NCBI RefSeq assembly: GCF_030056655.1
Contig: NZ_JASHIE010000014.1
Location: 124,001-188,000 of the forward strand
Source of the DNA: Flectobacillus rivi
Lineage (GTDB): Bacteria > Bacteroidota > Bacteroidia > Cytophagales > Spirosomataceae
Length of the DNA: 64,000 nt
Reading direction: 5' to 3'
Positions within the stretch are counted from its first letter, which is position 1. Every line of letters begins with the position of its first letter. Shown here piece after piece: positions 26,127 through 35,570 of this stretch. The position numbers and the translations under genes were made by a program. Below the pieces are notes generated by a model, which saw only the letters and a list, made by a program, of their open reading frames with translations, searched no databases and was not told the DNA's origin.

Positions 26127-29100
26127 TTAGAAGTTAGCGTTGATACCCAATGAGAATGTTCTAGCTTTAGGATACGAGATATAGTCGATACCCAATGAAG
26201 GAACACCATTTCTAGTAGCAGCAGTGTTAGTCACTTCTGGATCTAGACCTGAGTAATTAGAGATCAACAATAAGTTCTGACCTGTCAAAGAGATGTTAAG
26301 AGACTTAGCAAAACTGTTAGCAGGCAACTTGAATGTATAACCCAATGAGAAGTTAGATACACGAATGAAATCAGATTTCTCAAGGTAGAATGATGACGGT
26401 ACTGGTGCGTCACCGAATGCTTGACCTGTAGTGCTAGAGATCGTGTAGTTTGTAACGTTGTTACCTTGCTTAACTGATGCTCTGTTCAATACAGCGTTAG
26501 CAGTGTTGTTGTAAACGTATCCACCTTGTTGGCCATTGATAAACAAACTAGCGTTCCAGCTACCCAAAGAGAAACTGTTGTTCAAACCCCAAGTCATTGT
26601 AGGGAATGGACTTCCTTTGTATGATTTATCTGCAGACAATTTAGTGTTACCGTTTGAGTCATATCCTAAGAAATCAGACAAGAAAAATCCATATAATGGA
26701 TAGCCTTGAGTGATTGGTTGGATAAATGCTCCTGACAAGCCTTGACCGTACAAGTTACCCGTTTGAATAGTTGCTACGTTTAAACTAGCTACTTCGTTTT
26801 TCAAGAATGTTGCGTTACCAGAAACTTCCCAATCCAATTTTTTGCCTGCCAATACTTGGTAAGTTAAAGAAACTTCAACCCCTTTGTTTCTGATGTCAGC
26901 AGGAATATTGCTCCATCTTGTAATAGCTACATCTGGTAGTGGTGCAGCAAATGGGAACAACAAGTTATTAGTAGATTTGTTGAAGTAGTCAACAGTACCA
27001 GACAATCTTCCTTTCAACAATGAGAAGTCTAAACCGATGTTATAGGCCGTTGTAGTTTCCCATTTGATGTCAGGGTTAGGTACGTTTTCTTTTTGCAAAC
27101 CACCTGATGAAGAGTTAGGAGCAAAAGTAGCCAAAGAAGTATTTGTAGGGAACTCTTGGTTACCTGTAACACCCCAACCAGCTCTCAATTTCAAATCAGT
27201 AAATACTTCTTTCGGAACGAAAGTTTCGTTAGATAGTCTCCATGCACCTGCAAATGATGGGAAATAACCATATTTGTTGTTAGCACCAAATTTTGATGAA
27301 CCATCCACACGCAAAGTAGCTGTTAATAAGTACTTGTCTGAGTAGTTGTAGTTCACACGACCAAAATATGATTGCAATTCACTCATACCTTTGCTAGAAC
27401 CTCCAGAGTAAGCTTTGTTTGTTCCTGAGTTATCTACAAAGTTGATGTTGTTTGCCAAATCAAATCCTGCAGGAGAAACAAAATAATTAGCTTGAACATA
27501 GTTACTTTGGTTTTCAAATTTTTGATAAGAGAAACCAGCCAAAGCGTCGATTTTGTGTTTACCCAAATCTAACTTGTAGTTCAACGTGTGTTCTAAAGTT
27601 GTTGTAGTCAAATAACGGTTTGCAATACGAGCATAACCTTGGTTACCAGGAATGTTTGTTGCAAAACCTGGTGTGTTAGGGTCAACACTTGTTCTTGTTA
27701 CACCATCAGAATTGTCATAACCAAAGTTAGCTTTGTAAGATAAGTTTGGAAGGATATTCCAAGTACCGCTAATGTTCATCAATGTTCTGTTCGTTACAGC
27801 ACCACCTCTATATTGATTCAATAAAGAAACTGGGTTACGGAACGATGGAGTACCACTTGTAAAATAAGAACCGTCAGTTGCATAAACTGGGTAAGTAGGG
27901 TTAGTTTTGATAGCAGTTGAAATAACGTTACCTTCAAAACCGATGTCACCACCTGTTGCAGACAATTGGTCAGTTACCTTAGAAGTAGTCATTGCTACAG
28001 CCAAAATTACTTTGTTATCAAACAATTTGTGCGTAGCATTTACACGAGCTGTAACTTTCTTCATTCCTGAGTTTTTGATAGTACCTTGTTGGTCGTTATA
28101 ACCCAAAGAGAAGAAGTAGTTAGTATTATCATTACCACCACCGTAGCTCAAGTTGTAGTTTTGAGCAACCGCAGTACGATATACTTGGTCTTGCCAGTTT
28201 GTATTAGCTCCTGCATTAATTAATTTGTTGTTTACATCCAAACCAGCAGCAGTAGCTTGTTTCAAGAAATCAGCAGTAGACAATACATCATAGTTTTTGT
28301 AGTTGTTTGAAATCGCTGTATTAGCAGAGAAATTCAAGTTACTTTGACCAGATTTACCTTTTTTAGTAGTAATCAATACAACACCGTTTGCACCACGAGA
28401 ACCATAGATAGCCGCAGAAGAAGCATCTTTCAATACAGAGATATTTTCGATATCACTTGGGTTCAAGAAGTTCAATGGGTTTCTTGCAGAAGTTGTACCA
28501 ACACCAGCACTACCATCCGTACCTTCAGAAGTGTTACCACCATCCAAAGGAATACCATCTACTACATACAATGGACCATTACCTGAACGAATTGAAGTTG
28601 TACCACGAATACGGATATTGATACCTGCACCTGGCTCACCAGAGTTAGGAGTCATTTGAACACCCGCCGCACGGCCTTGCAATAATTGTTCTGGAGAAGC
28701 AATCACACCTTTGTTAAAATCCTTAGCAGTCAAAGCTACAACACCACCTGTTGCATCTTTTTTCGTTGTAGTACCATAACCTACTACTACAACTTCTTCC
28801 AATGCTTTTGTTTCTGATGCTAATGAAACGTTCACTTGAGAACGGCCACCTACTGAAACTTCTTGTTTTGCATAACCTACAAATGAGAAAACCAAAACAG
28901 CATTGTCTGATACATTGTTCAATTTGAATGAACCCGTCGCATCTGTCTGTGTACCTTTGTTTGTTCCTTTTACACTTACAGATACACCTGGTAACCCAGA
29001 GCCATCGCCACTGTCAGTAACTTTTCCGGTAACAGTTTTGTCTTGAGCATAAGCCCCAATAGACAAAAGCATAGTTACAGCTATCATCGCGAACTTAAGA

Positions 29101-29165
29101 AGCCCCGTTGATACTGAACCTTGTCGCATTGGGCGACCAAACCATCGGTAAAAATGATTTTTCAT
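26127..29165 (-). CDS. susC: SusC/RagA family TonB-linked outer-membrane transporter
   Basis: This 1012-residue protein has a long N-terminus (about 25 residues before the hydrophobic run) ending GAYAQ. A carboxypeptidase-regulatory-like domain follows (about 43-118: GLPGVSVSVKGTNKGTQTD), then LEEVVVVGYGT, the SusC plug (about 130-250, with IRIRGTTSIRSGNGPLYVVDG and KDASSAAIYGSRGANGVVLIT), and a large beta-barrel ending SLGINANF. It transports ligand handed over by SusD, driven by TonB-ExbBD. Length is normal for SusC. It is the first gene of the minus-strand nutrition locus, preceded by a 1.1-kb gene-free region with a candidate promoter near 29440. No ECF sigma/anti-sigma or hybrid two-component regulator is adjacent. 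Confidence 0.96.
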   Translation of the reverse strand: MKNHFYRWFGRPMRQGSVSTGLLKFAMIAVTMLLSIGAYAQDKTVTGKVTDSGDGSGLPGVSVSVKGTNKGTQTDATGSFKLNNVSDNAVLVFSFVGYAKQEVSVGGRSQVNVSLASETKALEEVVVVGYGTTTKKDATGGVVALTAKDFNKGVIASPEQLLQGRAAGVQMTPNSGEPGAGINIRIRGTTSIRSGNGPLYVVDGIPLDGGNTSEGTDGSAGVGTTSARNPLNFLNPSDIENISVLKDASSAAIYGSRGANGVVLITTKKGKSGQSNLNFSANTAISNNYKNYDVLSTADFLKQATAAGLDVNNKLINAGANTNWQDQVYRTAVAQNYNLSYGGGNDNTNYFFSLGYNDQQGTIKNSGMKKVTARVNATHKLFDNKVILAVAMTTSKVTDQLSATGGDIGFEGNVISTAIKTNPTYPVYATDGSYFTSGTPSFRNPVSLLNQYRGGAVTNRTLMNISGTWNILPNLSYKANFGYDNSDGVTRTSVDPNTPGFATNIPGNQGYARIANRYLTTTTLEHTLNYKLDLGKHKIDALAGFSYQKFENQSNYVQANYFVSPAGFDLANNINFVDNSGTNKAYSGGSSKGMSELQSYFGRVNYNYSDKYLLTATLRVDGSSKFGANNKYGYFPSFAGAWRLSNETFVPKEVFTDLKLRAGWGVTGNQEFPTNTSLATFAPNSSSGGLQKENVPNPDIKWETTTAYNIGLDFSLLKGRLSGTVDYFNKSTNNLLFPFAAPLPDVAITRWSNIPADIRNKGVEVSLTYQVLAGKKLDWEVSGNATFLKNEVASLNVATIQTGNLYGQGLSGAFIQPITQGYPLYGFFLSDFLGYDSNGNTKLSADKSYKGSPFPTMTWGLNNSFSLGSWNASLFINGQQGGYVYNNTANAVLNRASVKQGNNVTNYTISSTTGQAFGDAPVPSSFYLEKSDFIRVSNFSLGYTFKLPANSFAKSLNISLTGQNLLLISNYSGLDPEVTNTAATRNGVPSLGIDYISYPKARTFSLGINANF

Positions 29166-29436
29166 AGGTAATATTAAGATTGGGAAAAATGGTTAATGAA
29201 ATTTGAGAATGCTATTCACAGCATTTTTGTAGGTAAAAACTCTCATACTAGAGGAATTGTTTTGGGAATTAGTAGCTAGCCTAGTTATGGAATTTTCTTA
29301 CTAAAAAGTATGAATTTGCTGTGATTTCACACAACAAAGTAGGCGATAAAGTTTCTATAATTCAATTTTTTTTTGAAAAAATTTTATTTCAAAAAAATAC
29401 TTACTTTTGCCAAAATTGCACTAAAACGATACTTTG

Positions 29437-29470
29437 CAAACTTAGCACAGTGTAGGACAGATTTGCAAAA
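29437..29470 (-). promoter_or_regulatory. Candidate promoter for susC
   Basis: Read on the minus strand, a TTTTG element (29470-29466) lies 21 bases before TAAGTTTG (29444-29437), matching the Bacteroidota -33/-7 pattern TTG / TAnnTTTG. It overlaps a TTTGCAAA palindrome and would give a leader of about 265 nt before the SusC start codon. Confidence 0.45.
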
Positions 29471-30132
29471 CTTTGTAAAACTTTGCGTATTCACGTTTTT
29501 TGTTAATAAATGTTAAAAACGGCATTATCAGCACAATAAAAAAACATTGTACTTTTCTAATAAATAAAATAATAAATTTTGTGTACTTTAGAACAGTCTA
29601 ACATTCTTTTATTAATACATTTAAACAGGAAAATTTCTACTTTTGAGCCTATCATCACAAAAAAGTACAATTATTGATTTTACTTTATTTAAAATCATTT
29701 TGGTATTTTACTTCATACCGCTATTATTTATTACATATCTAAAAATCCTATACTTTGTCTGGTTATAGTAAAGTAATTCATGTTCAATAGTTTGAACAAG
29801 TTTGCATAAAATTTGCAATCATTTGCAAAATATTTCACCTTAAACATCGTTATGTATATCCTAAATAATCTGTACTTTAAGGTTTGATTCCTCCCCGTTT
29901 TTTCTCTACAGATATACATTTTCTCAAGACCGATAAGTATATTTTTGCACGAGTTTGCTTTTATACTAATTACCTATTTCCTTCCAATTTATCGCTCTAT
30001 TTAGCCGAGTTATCTACACTTTCCAATAACTCCCCTATTGCCATGCAAAGTGATGCGTTAGATTATCTCACTCCAATTTTTTCAATCTTTTATTACCACA
30101 ATTTTACTTAGGCGGTTATGCCTTTAATTTTG

Positions 30133-30140
30133 TATCTTTG
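30133..30140 (+). promoter_or_regulatory. Candidate -7 element for the FAD/Fe-S dehydrogenase gene
   Basis: TATCTTTG is a full match to TAnnTTTG, 110 bases before the start codon at 30251. The -33 region carries TTTTAC rather than a clear TTTG. Confidence 0.45.
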
Positions 30141-30250
30141 GGCATTCAATGTCTGTATTGATGAACCAAAAAACTCTTTCATAATTCGTACTAATGTTGT
30201 ATTAATCTCAATAGCAACCATACTATTGATAGATTAATCCCTTATCAAAA

Positions 30251-33196
30251 ATGAGTCAAAAAGTAAGTAATCAGCTCTTAGCACAACTTGCTGGTACGCT
30301 CGAAGGTGATTTTCATTACGATACCGTAATGCGTACCTTGTATGCGACCGACGCTTCGGCCTATCGTGAAATGCCTACCGCTGTTGCTATCCCAAAATCG
30401 GTAGAGGACATCAAAAAACTTATTGCTTTTGCTGCCAATAACGGTTCCTCCATTATTCCTCGTACTGCTGGTACGTCGCTCGCTGGACAGGTTGTTGGTG
30501 ACGGTATTGTGGTAGATGTTTCCAAAAACTTTACGAAAATTCTTGAAATAAATAAAGACGAACATTGGGTACGTGTGCAACCAGGTGTAGTGCGTGACGT
30601 GCTCAACATGGAACTCAAAAAACATGGTTTGTTCTTTGGTCCTGAGACTTCCACTGCCAACCGTGCTATGATTGGCGGAATGGTCGGAAATAACTCATGT
30701 GGCTCAAACTCTGTGGTTTATGGCTCTACTCGTGACCATTTATTAGAAGTGCATGCTATTTTAGCGGATGGTTCAGAAACGGTTTTTAAATCAACTGACA
30801 AGGTAGACTTTAACACTTTAGTAGCTACAGCACAGCAAAAAAACGGCTCTGCAACCTTGTTAGATAAGATTTATCTTAAAACTAACGATATACTCAGCGA
30901 TTCAAAAAATCAAGACGAAATCCGTGCGGAGTTTCCTAAGCCTACCATCGAACGTAGAAATACAGGATATGCACTTGATATGCTATTGAACTGTGAGCCA
31001 TTTACGCCAAATGGTAAAGCATTCAATATGTGTGAACTCATTGCTGGTTCTGAAGGAACACTTTGTTTTATCACCGAAATTAAAATTCATGTCAACGATT
31101 TACCTCCTAAAGAAATCGGTTTATTATGTGTTCATTTCAATACCATAGACGAAGCTCTTAGAGCCAATCTTATTGCGATGAAATACAAGCCTTCTGCTTC
31201 GGAGTTGATGGATCATTATATCCTAGAATGTACTAAAGCAAACCCTGAGCACCGCCAAAATCGTTTCTTTGTGGAAGGTGACCCAGGTGCACTTTTGGTG
31301 GTTGAGCTTCGCGATAATGATGTTGCCGAAATCGAAAAACAGGCTGCTGCTATCGAGGCTGAAATGCGTGCTGCTGGCTTTGGCTATCATTTTCCAAGAG
31401 TTTACGGTGCTGATACCAAGCGCGTTTGGGATTTGCGAAAGGCTGGTTTAGGGTTATTATCAAATCTTCCTGGCGACGAAAAAGCAGTAGCTGTTATCGA
31501 AGATACAGCCGTAGATGTCAATGACCTGCCTGAATTTATTAAAGAGTTTAATGAAATTCTTGCAGCCAATAATATGTATTGTGTGCATTATGCGCACGCT
31601 GGCTCTGGCGAACTTCACCTCCGCCCTATCATTAATTTAAAGACGGAAGAAGGCAATAAACAGTTTAGATTGATTGCGGAAGAGATTGCTACTTTGGTAA
31701 AAAAATTCAAAGGTTCTCTTTCTGGAGAACACGGTGATGGTCGTTTGAGAGGCGAGTTTATCAAGCAGATGGTTGGTGACCACAACTATCAATTGATGAA
31801 AGAAATCAAAAAGGTTTGGGATCCTAAGAATATCTTCAATCCAAATAAAATTGTAGATACTCCTCCGATGGATACGTTCCTACGCTATACGCCGGGACAA
31901 ACTACCCCAGAATTCAAAACAACTTTCCGTTTTTACGACCAAGATATCTTGCAACATGCCGAGCAATGTAACGGTTCAGGCGACTGTCGTAAGACGCATT
32001 TGTCAGGCGGAACTATGTGTCCTTCTTACATGGCTACTCGCAATGAGAAAGAAACAACTCGTGCTCGTGCCAATATCTTAAGAGAGTTTTTGACTCGTTC
32101 GGACAAAGCCAATCGTTTTGATCATGAAGAAATCAAAGAAGTAATGGATTTATGTTTGGCATGTAAAGGATGTAAATCTGATTGTCCGTCGAACGTAGAT
32201 ATGGCAAAACTAAAGATGGAGTTCTTGCACCAATATTACAAGGATAATGGAGTACCTCTTCGTAGCAAGTTAATTGCCAATTTTTCGAAACTTTCAAAAG
32301 TTGCGTCTTATGTTCCTTGGGCTTACAATTTGGTATTTGATACGCCTGCGCTACGTAAAATTGCTAATAATATCGTCGGGTTCCACCCTGAACGTACGAT
32401 GCCTCTTTTGGCAAAGGAAACGTTCTTAAATTGGAACAAGAAACGCTCAAAAGCAACTGGTTTAAGCAAAAAAGTTTATCTCTTTGCTGATGAATTCACG
32501 AACTACAATGATGTAGAAATCGGTAAAAAAGCGGTTGAGTTGCTAGAAAAACTGGGCTATGAAGTAGTTATTCCAAGCCATGTGGAATCTGGTCGTCCAC
32601 AATTATCAAAAGGTTTATTGGACGATGCAAAAGCTTTGGCTACGAAAAACGTAACCTTACTAAAAGATGTTATTTCAGAAAATACTCCTTTAGTAGGTAT
32701 TGAACCATCAGCAATTCTAACTTTCCGTGACGAATATCCTGATTTGGTTGATGATAATCTCCTAGAAGATGCTAGAAAATTAGCGAAAAACACTTTTATG
32801 GTAGAAGAGTTTTTCGCAAAAGAAATTGACGCTAAACGTATTGATAAGTCGTTGTTTACAAGTGAAAAACGTTTAATCAAATTACACGGTCACTGTCAAC
32901 AAAAATCACTTTCTAGCTTAGTTCCTGCCAAAAAAGCGCTTTCATTACCAAGTAACTATGAAGTTCAATTGATTCCAAGTGGTTGTTGTGGTATGGCGGG
33001 TTCGTTTGGCTACGAAAAAGAACACTTCGAACTTTCTAATCAAGTAGGCGAATTAGTATTGTTCCCGACGATTCGCCAGCAACCTGATGAGGTAATCATT
33101 GCTGCTTCAGGTACAAGCTGCCGTCACCAAATCCATGATGGTACTGGTCGTACAGCTTTGCATGCAGTTGAAATCCTTCATGCAGCACTAATTTGA
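30251..33196 (+). CDS. Fused FAD-binding and Fe-S oxidoreductase (GlcD-GlcF / YdiJ-like 2-hydroxyacid dehydrogenase)
   Basis: This 981-residue cytoplasmic or membrane-associated enzyme has an FAD_binding_4 domain (about 40-240; PRTAGTSLAGQ binds FAD pyrophosphate) and an FAD-oxidase C-terminal domain (about 280-545, with HAHAGSGELHLRP and GSLSGEHGDGR). Two Fe-S cysteine groups start near Cys573 (CNGSGDC) and Cys635 (CLACKGCKSDCP). The C-terminal half has GlcF-like HGHCQQKSL and SGCCGMAGSFGYE (Cys912, Cys913) motifs. Such fusions oxidise D-2-hydroxyacids (D-lactate, glycolate or D-2-hydroxyglutarate; the E. coli fusion YdiJ acts on the last) and pass electrons toward quinone. The exact substrate cannot be read from sequence. 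It is a single-gene transcript with its own terminator. Confidence 0.85.
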   Translation: MSQKVSNQLLAQLAGTLEGDFHYDTVMRTLYATDASAYREMPTAVAIPKSVEDIKKLIAFAANNGSSIIPRTAGTSLAGQVVGDGIVVDVSKNFTKILEINKDEHWVRVQPGVVRDVLNMELKKHGLFFGPETSTANRAMIGGMVGNNSCGSNSVVYGSTRDHLLEVHAILADGSETVFKSTDKVDFNTLVATAQQKNGSATLLDKIYLKTNDILSDSKNQDEIRAEFPKPTIERRNTGYALDMLLNCEPFTPNGKAFNMCELIAGSEGTLCFITEIKIHVNDLPPKEIGLLCVHFNTIDEALRANLIAMKYKPSASELMDHYILECTKANPEHRQNRFFVEGDPGALLVVELRDNDVAEIEKQAAAIEAEMRAAGFGYHFPRVYGADTKRVWDLRKAGLGLLSNLPGDEKAVAVIEDTAVDVNDLPEFIKEFNEILAANNMYCVHYAHAGSGELHLRPIINLKTEEGNKQFRLIAEEIATLVKKFKGSLSGEHGDGRLRGEFIKQMVGDHNYQLMKEIKKVWDPKNIFNPNKIVDTPPMDTFLRYTPGQTTPEFKTTFRFYDQDILQHAEQCNGSGDCRKTHLSGGTMCPSYMATRNEKETTRARANILREFLTRSDKANRFDHEEIKEVMDLCLACKGCKSDCPSNVDMAKLKMEFLHQYYKDNGVPLRSKLIANFSKLSKVASYVPWAYNLVFDTPALRKIANNIVGFHPERTMPLLAKETFLNWNKKRSKATGLSKKVYLFADEFTNYNDVEIGKKAVELLEKLGYEVVIPSHVESGRPQLSKGLLDDAKALATKNVTLLKDVISENTPLVGIEPSAILTFRDEYPDLVDDNLLEDARKLAKNTFMVEEFFAKEIDAKRIDKSLFTSEKRLIKLHGHCQQKSLSSLVPAKKALSLPSNYEVQLIPSGCCGMAGSFGYEKEHFELSNQVGELVLFPTIRQQPDEVIIAASGTSCRHQIHDGTGRTALHAVEILHAALI

Positions 33197-33200
33197 TAAG

Positions 33201-33239
33201 CTAAATGTAAAGGTCGTATTATGCGACCTTTACATTTAG
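33201..33239 (+). terminator. Terminator after the FAD/Fe-S dehydrogenase gene
   Basis: CTAAATGTAAAGGTCG (33201-33216) pairs exactly with 33224-33239 around a 7-base loop, four bases after the stop codon. Confidence 0.8.
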
Positions 33240-33290
33240 TACATTAGTTATTTTATCATAAACAAGTATTAGAAACCACTTCACAATTTC

Positions 33291-34991
33291 ATGATTACTC
33301 AGTTTTCGAAAGCTCTTCATAAGCATTATTCACCTTTATTATTTTGGATTATAGTATGTGTACCAACATCATTATTTTTCATTTGGTTGATACAAAATAG
33401 CTTCAATATGATTTCTAGAGATGAGTATCGTATTGCAGGAAAATTTCTAAAAAACTATTACAATGCTGAAGGATTCATAAATTCAGCCAAAACACTTATT
33501 GCTCCAGAAAATGAAAGTAGACCTGTGGTCGTTCGTCTTTTATATGTATTGAGTTACACATTAACTGGTAATGTCAACTTTCAATTTATTTGTATTCTTG
33601 GTAATTTAATTTTATTAGGGTATTTGTTTTTAATCAAAACAATTATAAAACAGCTAGATGTTTCTTCTTTCTACTTTTTACCCATTCCTTTCTTATTTTT
33701 AAATCTAGGACCTTACCTCACTTATCTTTTTTCATACGAGACTTTTTTTTATATCAGTTCCTTTGTTGTTCCTATTTATATTTTCTACTTAGATATAGTT
33801 AGGAAAAAAACATTCCTAGCTATCATATTTATTATTATATCCTTTGGTATAGGAAGCACGGCACTACTCTGTGCATTATTTTTATTTTTAAATAATCTTG
33901 TGAGAAAATACTACAAGGAAAGTATGGTTTTTGGGATAGCTTTATTTTTGATGATTATCTCTATTCCAGACATTAAAGACCCACATTCAGGAAACCAACT
34001 ATCAGGAATATTTCTCCATTTTAAAGAGATAACACTTTTAGTTGTTGCATTCTGCGGTAATATTATAACTATTTTTAATTCTTCTGAATTCACTACTATT
34101 ATATTTGGTGCAATATTGTTATTCTGCCCTGTATTTTTATTTTTCACAAAAATGAGGTGGAATAATACAGTACATAACTTCATTATCACAAGTATAGCTT
34201 TTATGCTAATAATGATTACTTTGAATACGTTGAAACGATGGAGAGAAGATTATAATGGGTATTTATCAGAAATTTTGACTGGTCATAAATTAATATTTAC
34301 ATTGGGGCTTTTTAGCCTTATATATATATGTGTTCTTGCAGGACTTCAAAAAAGTGAAATAAAGAAAAGAATTGTGGGAATTAGTATGATGCTATTTGCT
34401 CTAGTATTTTATGCACGAGCTAACTTTATAAACTTTCGTAATGCCATTGAATATCAAAAAAGACTACAGTGTGACATTTTTAACTGGGAAGCTTCAAAGT
34501 ATATAGCTAACGATGAAGAACATCAATATGACTTTTTAAGACAAAAAGGTATTTTTACTCCAAAAGGGTCTTTCACTCCAGCATTTGTTCAAAATCTTAA
34601 AGAGTTGGCAAAGGATACAACCTTACAGTATCAACCATCTTTATTTAAAGTTACTAGAGGACAAGGGAAAAATAAGGATATGTATGGGGTTTATCCTCAA
34701 TATGAAGTGATTGAAAATAGTAACTTACCAGTACCATCAAAGATTTTGCATTCAAATGGGCATTTTATTGTGCTCATAGGAAAGCAAAATATGTTTATGA
34801 CTGCATGCACTTTGAATGCCCCTTCTATTAGAAAATTATTAGCTGGTAAAAATCCATTAAACCCAGGTTTTAGTTCTGGATTTTCATATCTAGATATCCC
34901 GCGAGGTGATTATCAAATAGCCCTTTGTACTATTCAAAACCTAGAGATTATTAACTTTGGCTATATTGGACAAAAAGTTCATTTATGGTAG
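33291..34991 (+). CDS. Polytopic membrane protein of unknown function, possibly GT-C-like
   Basis: This 566-residue protein has about ten membrane segments in its first 380 residues and a soluble C-terminal domain of about 180 residues. An acidic pair follows the first membrane segment (SRDEYR, Asp44-Glu45), as in many GT-C-fold glycosyltransferases, but I see no other family signature, so this is only a suggestion. The DNA is visibly more AT-rich than its neighbours, with frequent Ile, Phe, Asn and Lys codons, and it is flanked by terminator hairpins on both sides, consistent with a separately acquired gene. The start ATG at 33291 precedes a short polar N-terminus and the first hydrophobic run. 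Confidence 0.7.
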   Translation: MITQFSKALHKHYSPLLFWIIVCVPTSLFFIWLIQNSFNMISRDEYRIAGKFLKNYYNAEGFINSAKTLIAPENESRPVVVRLLYVLSYTLTGNVNFQFICILGNLILLGYLFLIKTIIKQLDVSSFYFLPIPFLFLNLGPYLTYLFSYETFFYISSFVVPIYIFYLDIVRKKTFLAIIFIIISFGIGSTALLCALFLFLNNLVRKYYKESMVFGIALFLMIISIPDIKDPHSGNQLSGIFLHFKEITLLVVAFCGNIITIFNSSEFTTIIFGAILLFCPVFLFFTKMRWNNTVHNFIITSIAFMLIMITLNTLKRWREDYNGYLSEILTGHKLIFTLGLFSLIYICVLAGLQKSEIKKRIVGISMMLFALVFYARANFINFRNAIEYQKRLQCDIFNWEASKYIANDEEHQYDFLRQKGIFTPKGSFTPAFVQNLKELAKDTTLQYQPSLFKVTRGQGKNKDMYGVYPQYEVIENSNLPVPSKILHSNGHFIVLIGKQNMFMTACTLNAPSIRKLLAGKNPLNPGFSSGFSYLDIPRGDYQIALCTIQNLEIINFGYIGQKVHLW

Positions 34992-35036
34992 ATAAATAGT
35001 TCATAAACATAAAAAATATGTTTATGAACTATTTAT
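34992..35036. terminator. Bidirectional terminator
   Basis: The arm ATAAATAGTTCATAAACATA (34992-35011) is perfectly complementary to 35017-35036 (20 bp, 5-base loop) between two convergent genes; it starts directly after the stop codon of the upstream gene. Confidence 0.85.
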
Positions 35037-35043
35037 TTAAATT

Positions 35044-35394
35044 TCACACCCCTGCATCTAATGGTCTAACACTCACTTGGTGAGGTTGAGGATAGGTGAT
35101 TAATTTGGAAAAATCTACTTTCCAAAAATCTAAATCCAACAACTTGCCATTAGAATCTTTTGTGAGCGTAATCACCACGGGGGTTCCATCAGAATCTACG
35201 TATTCAACCTGAATCAAATCCCCATCGTAAAGATTAGGGTCGTCACCCATACTTATACTCCCCATTTTACCTCCTTCATATTCTACGACATCCTCACGAA
35301 TGGGATATTGTGCTGAGGTAAAACCAAGCAATCCTAAAAGGTGCTCTATCAATGCTAGCTCTTGCGGTTTAATTTTTCTTGTATCTTGACTCAT
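35044..35394 (-). CDS. Small hypothetical protein (possibly DUF6984-like)
   Basis: This 116-residue soluble protein has no signal peptide. The opening KIKPQELALIEHLLGLLG resembles a small uncharacterised family I recall as DUF6984, but this is uncertain. The middle is strand-rich and acidic (YDGDLIQVEYVDSDGTPVVITL), suggesting a compact beta domain. No active-site motif is visible. It stands alone on the minus strand between a convergent membrane-protein gene and a divergent M1 peptidase gene. A TATCTTTG element on the minus strand (35481-35474) may be its promoter. Confidence 0.65.
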   Translation of the reverse strand: MSQDTRKIKPQELALIEHLLGLLGFTSAQYPIREDVVEYEGGKMGSISMGDDPNLYDGDLIQVEYVDSDGTPVVITLTKDSNGKLLDLDFWKVDFSKLITYPQPHQVSVRPLDAGV

Positions 35395-35570
35395 TATTTT
35401 TGTTCTCTCAATCGTTTATCGTTTCAGAATGATTTTATTTTAACTATAAATGGTATCCGTTAGCTCAAAGCTACAAAGATAAAACATTGTCTTTGTAGGA
35501 AAACATCTAAATTGCATTGGATTCGTTTTTATAGTTTCTGCCAAATCTACTTTTAAACATTCAACAACAG

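Larger units (their letters stand above)
29166..30250. other. 1.1-kb AT-rich gene-free region between divergent genes
   Basis: This divergent intergenic region is far longer than any other gap here and very AT-rich. It contains three copies of the palindrome TTTGCAAA (29433-29440, 29462-29469, 29822-29829) and four copies of TGTACTTT or its complement (29548-29555, 29582-29589, 29662-29669, 29871-29878). It has a candidate SusC promoter on the minus strand and a candidate promoter for the FAD/Fe-S enzyme gene on the plus strand. Short frames at 29731-29919 (minus) and 29884-30111 (plus) lack any coding character. No tRNA or known RNA was recognised. Confidence 0.6.

Noticed and set aside
29731..30111. 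Two short frames (62 codons minus, 75 codons plus) in the susC upstream region
   Set aside because: AT-rich, with no conserved features and no good start context; they occupy candidate regulatory DNA.
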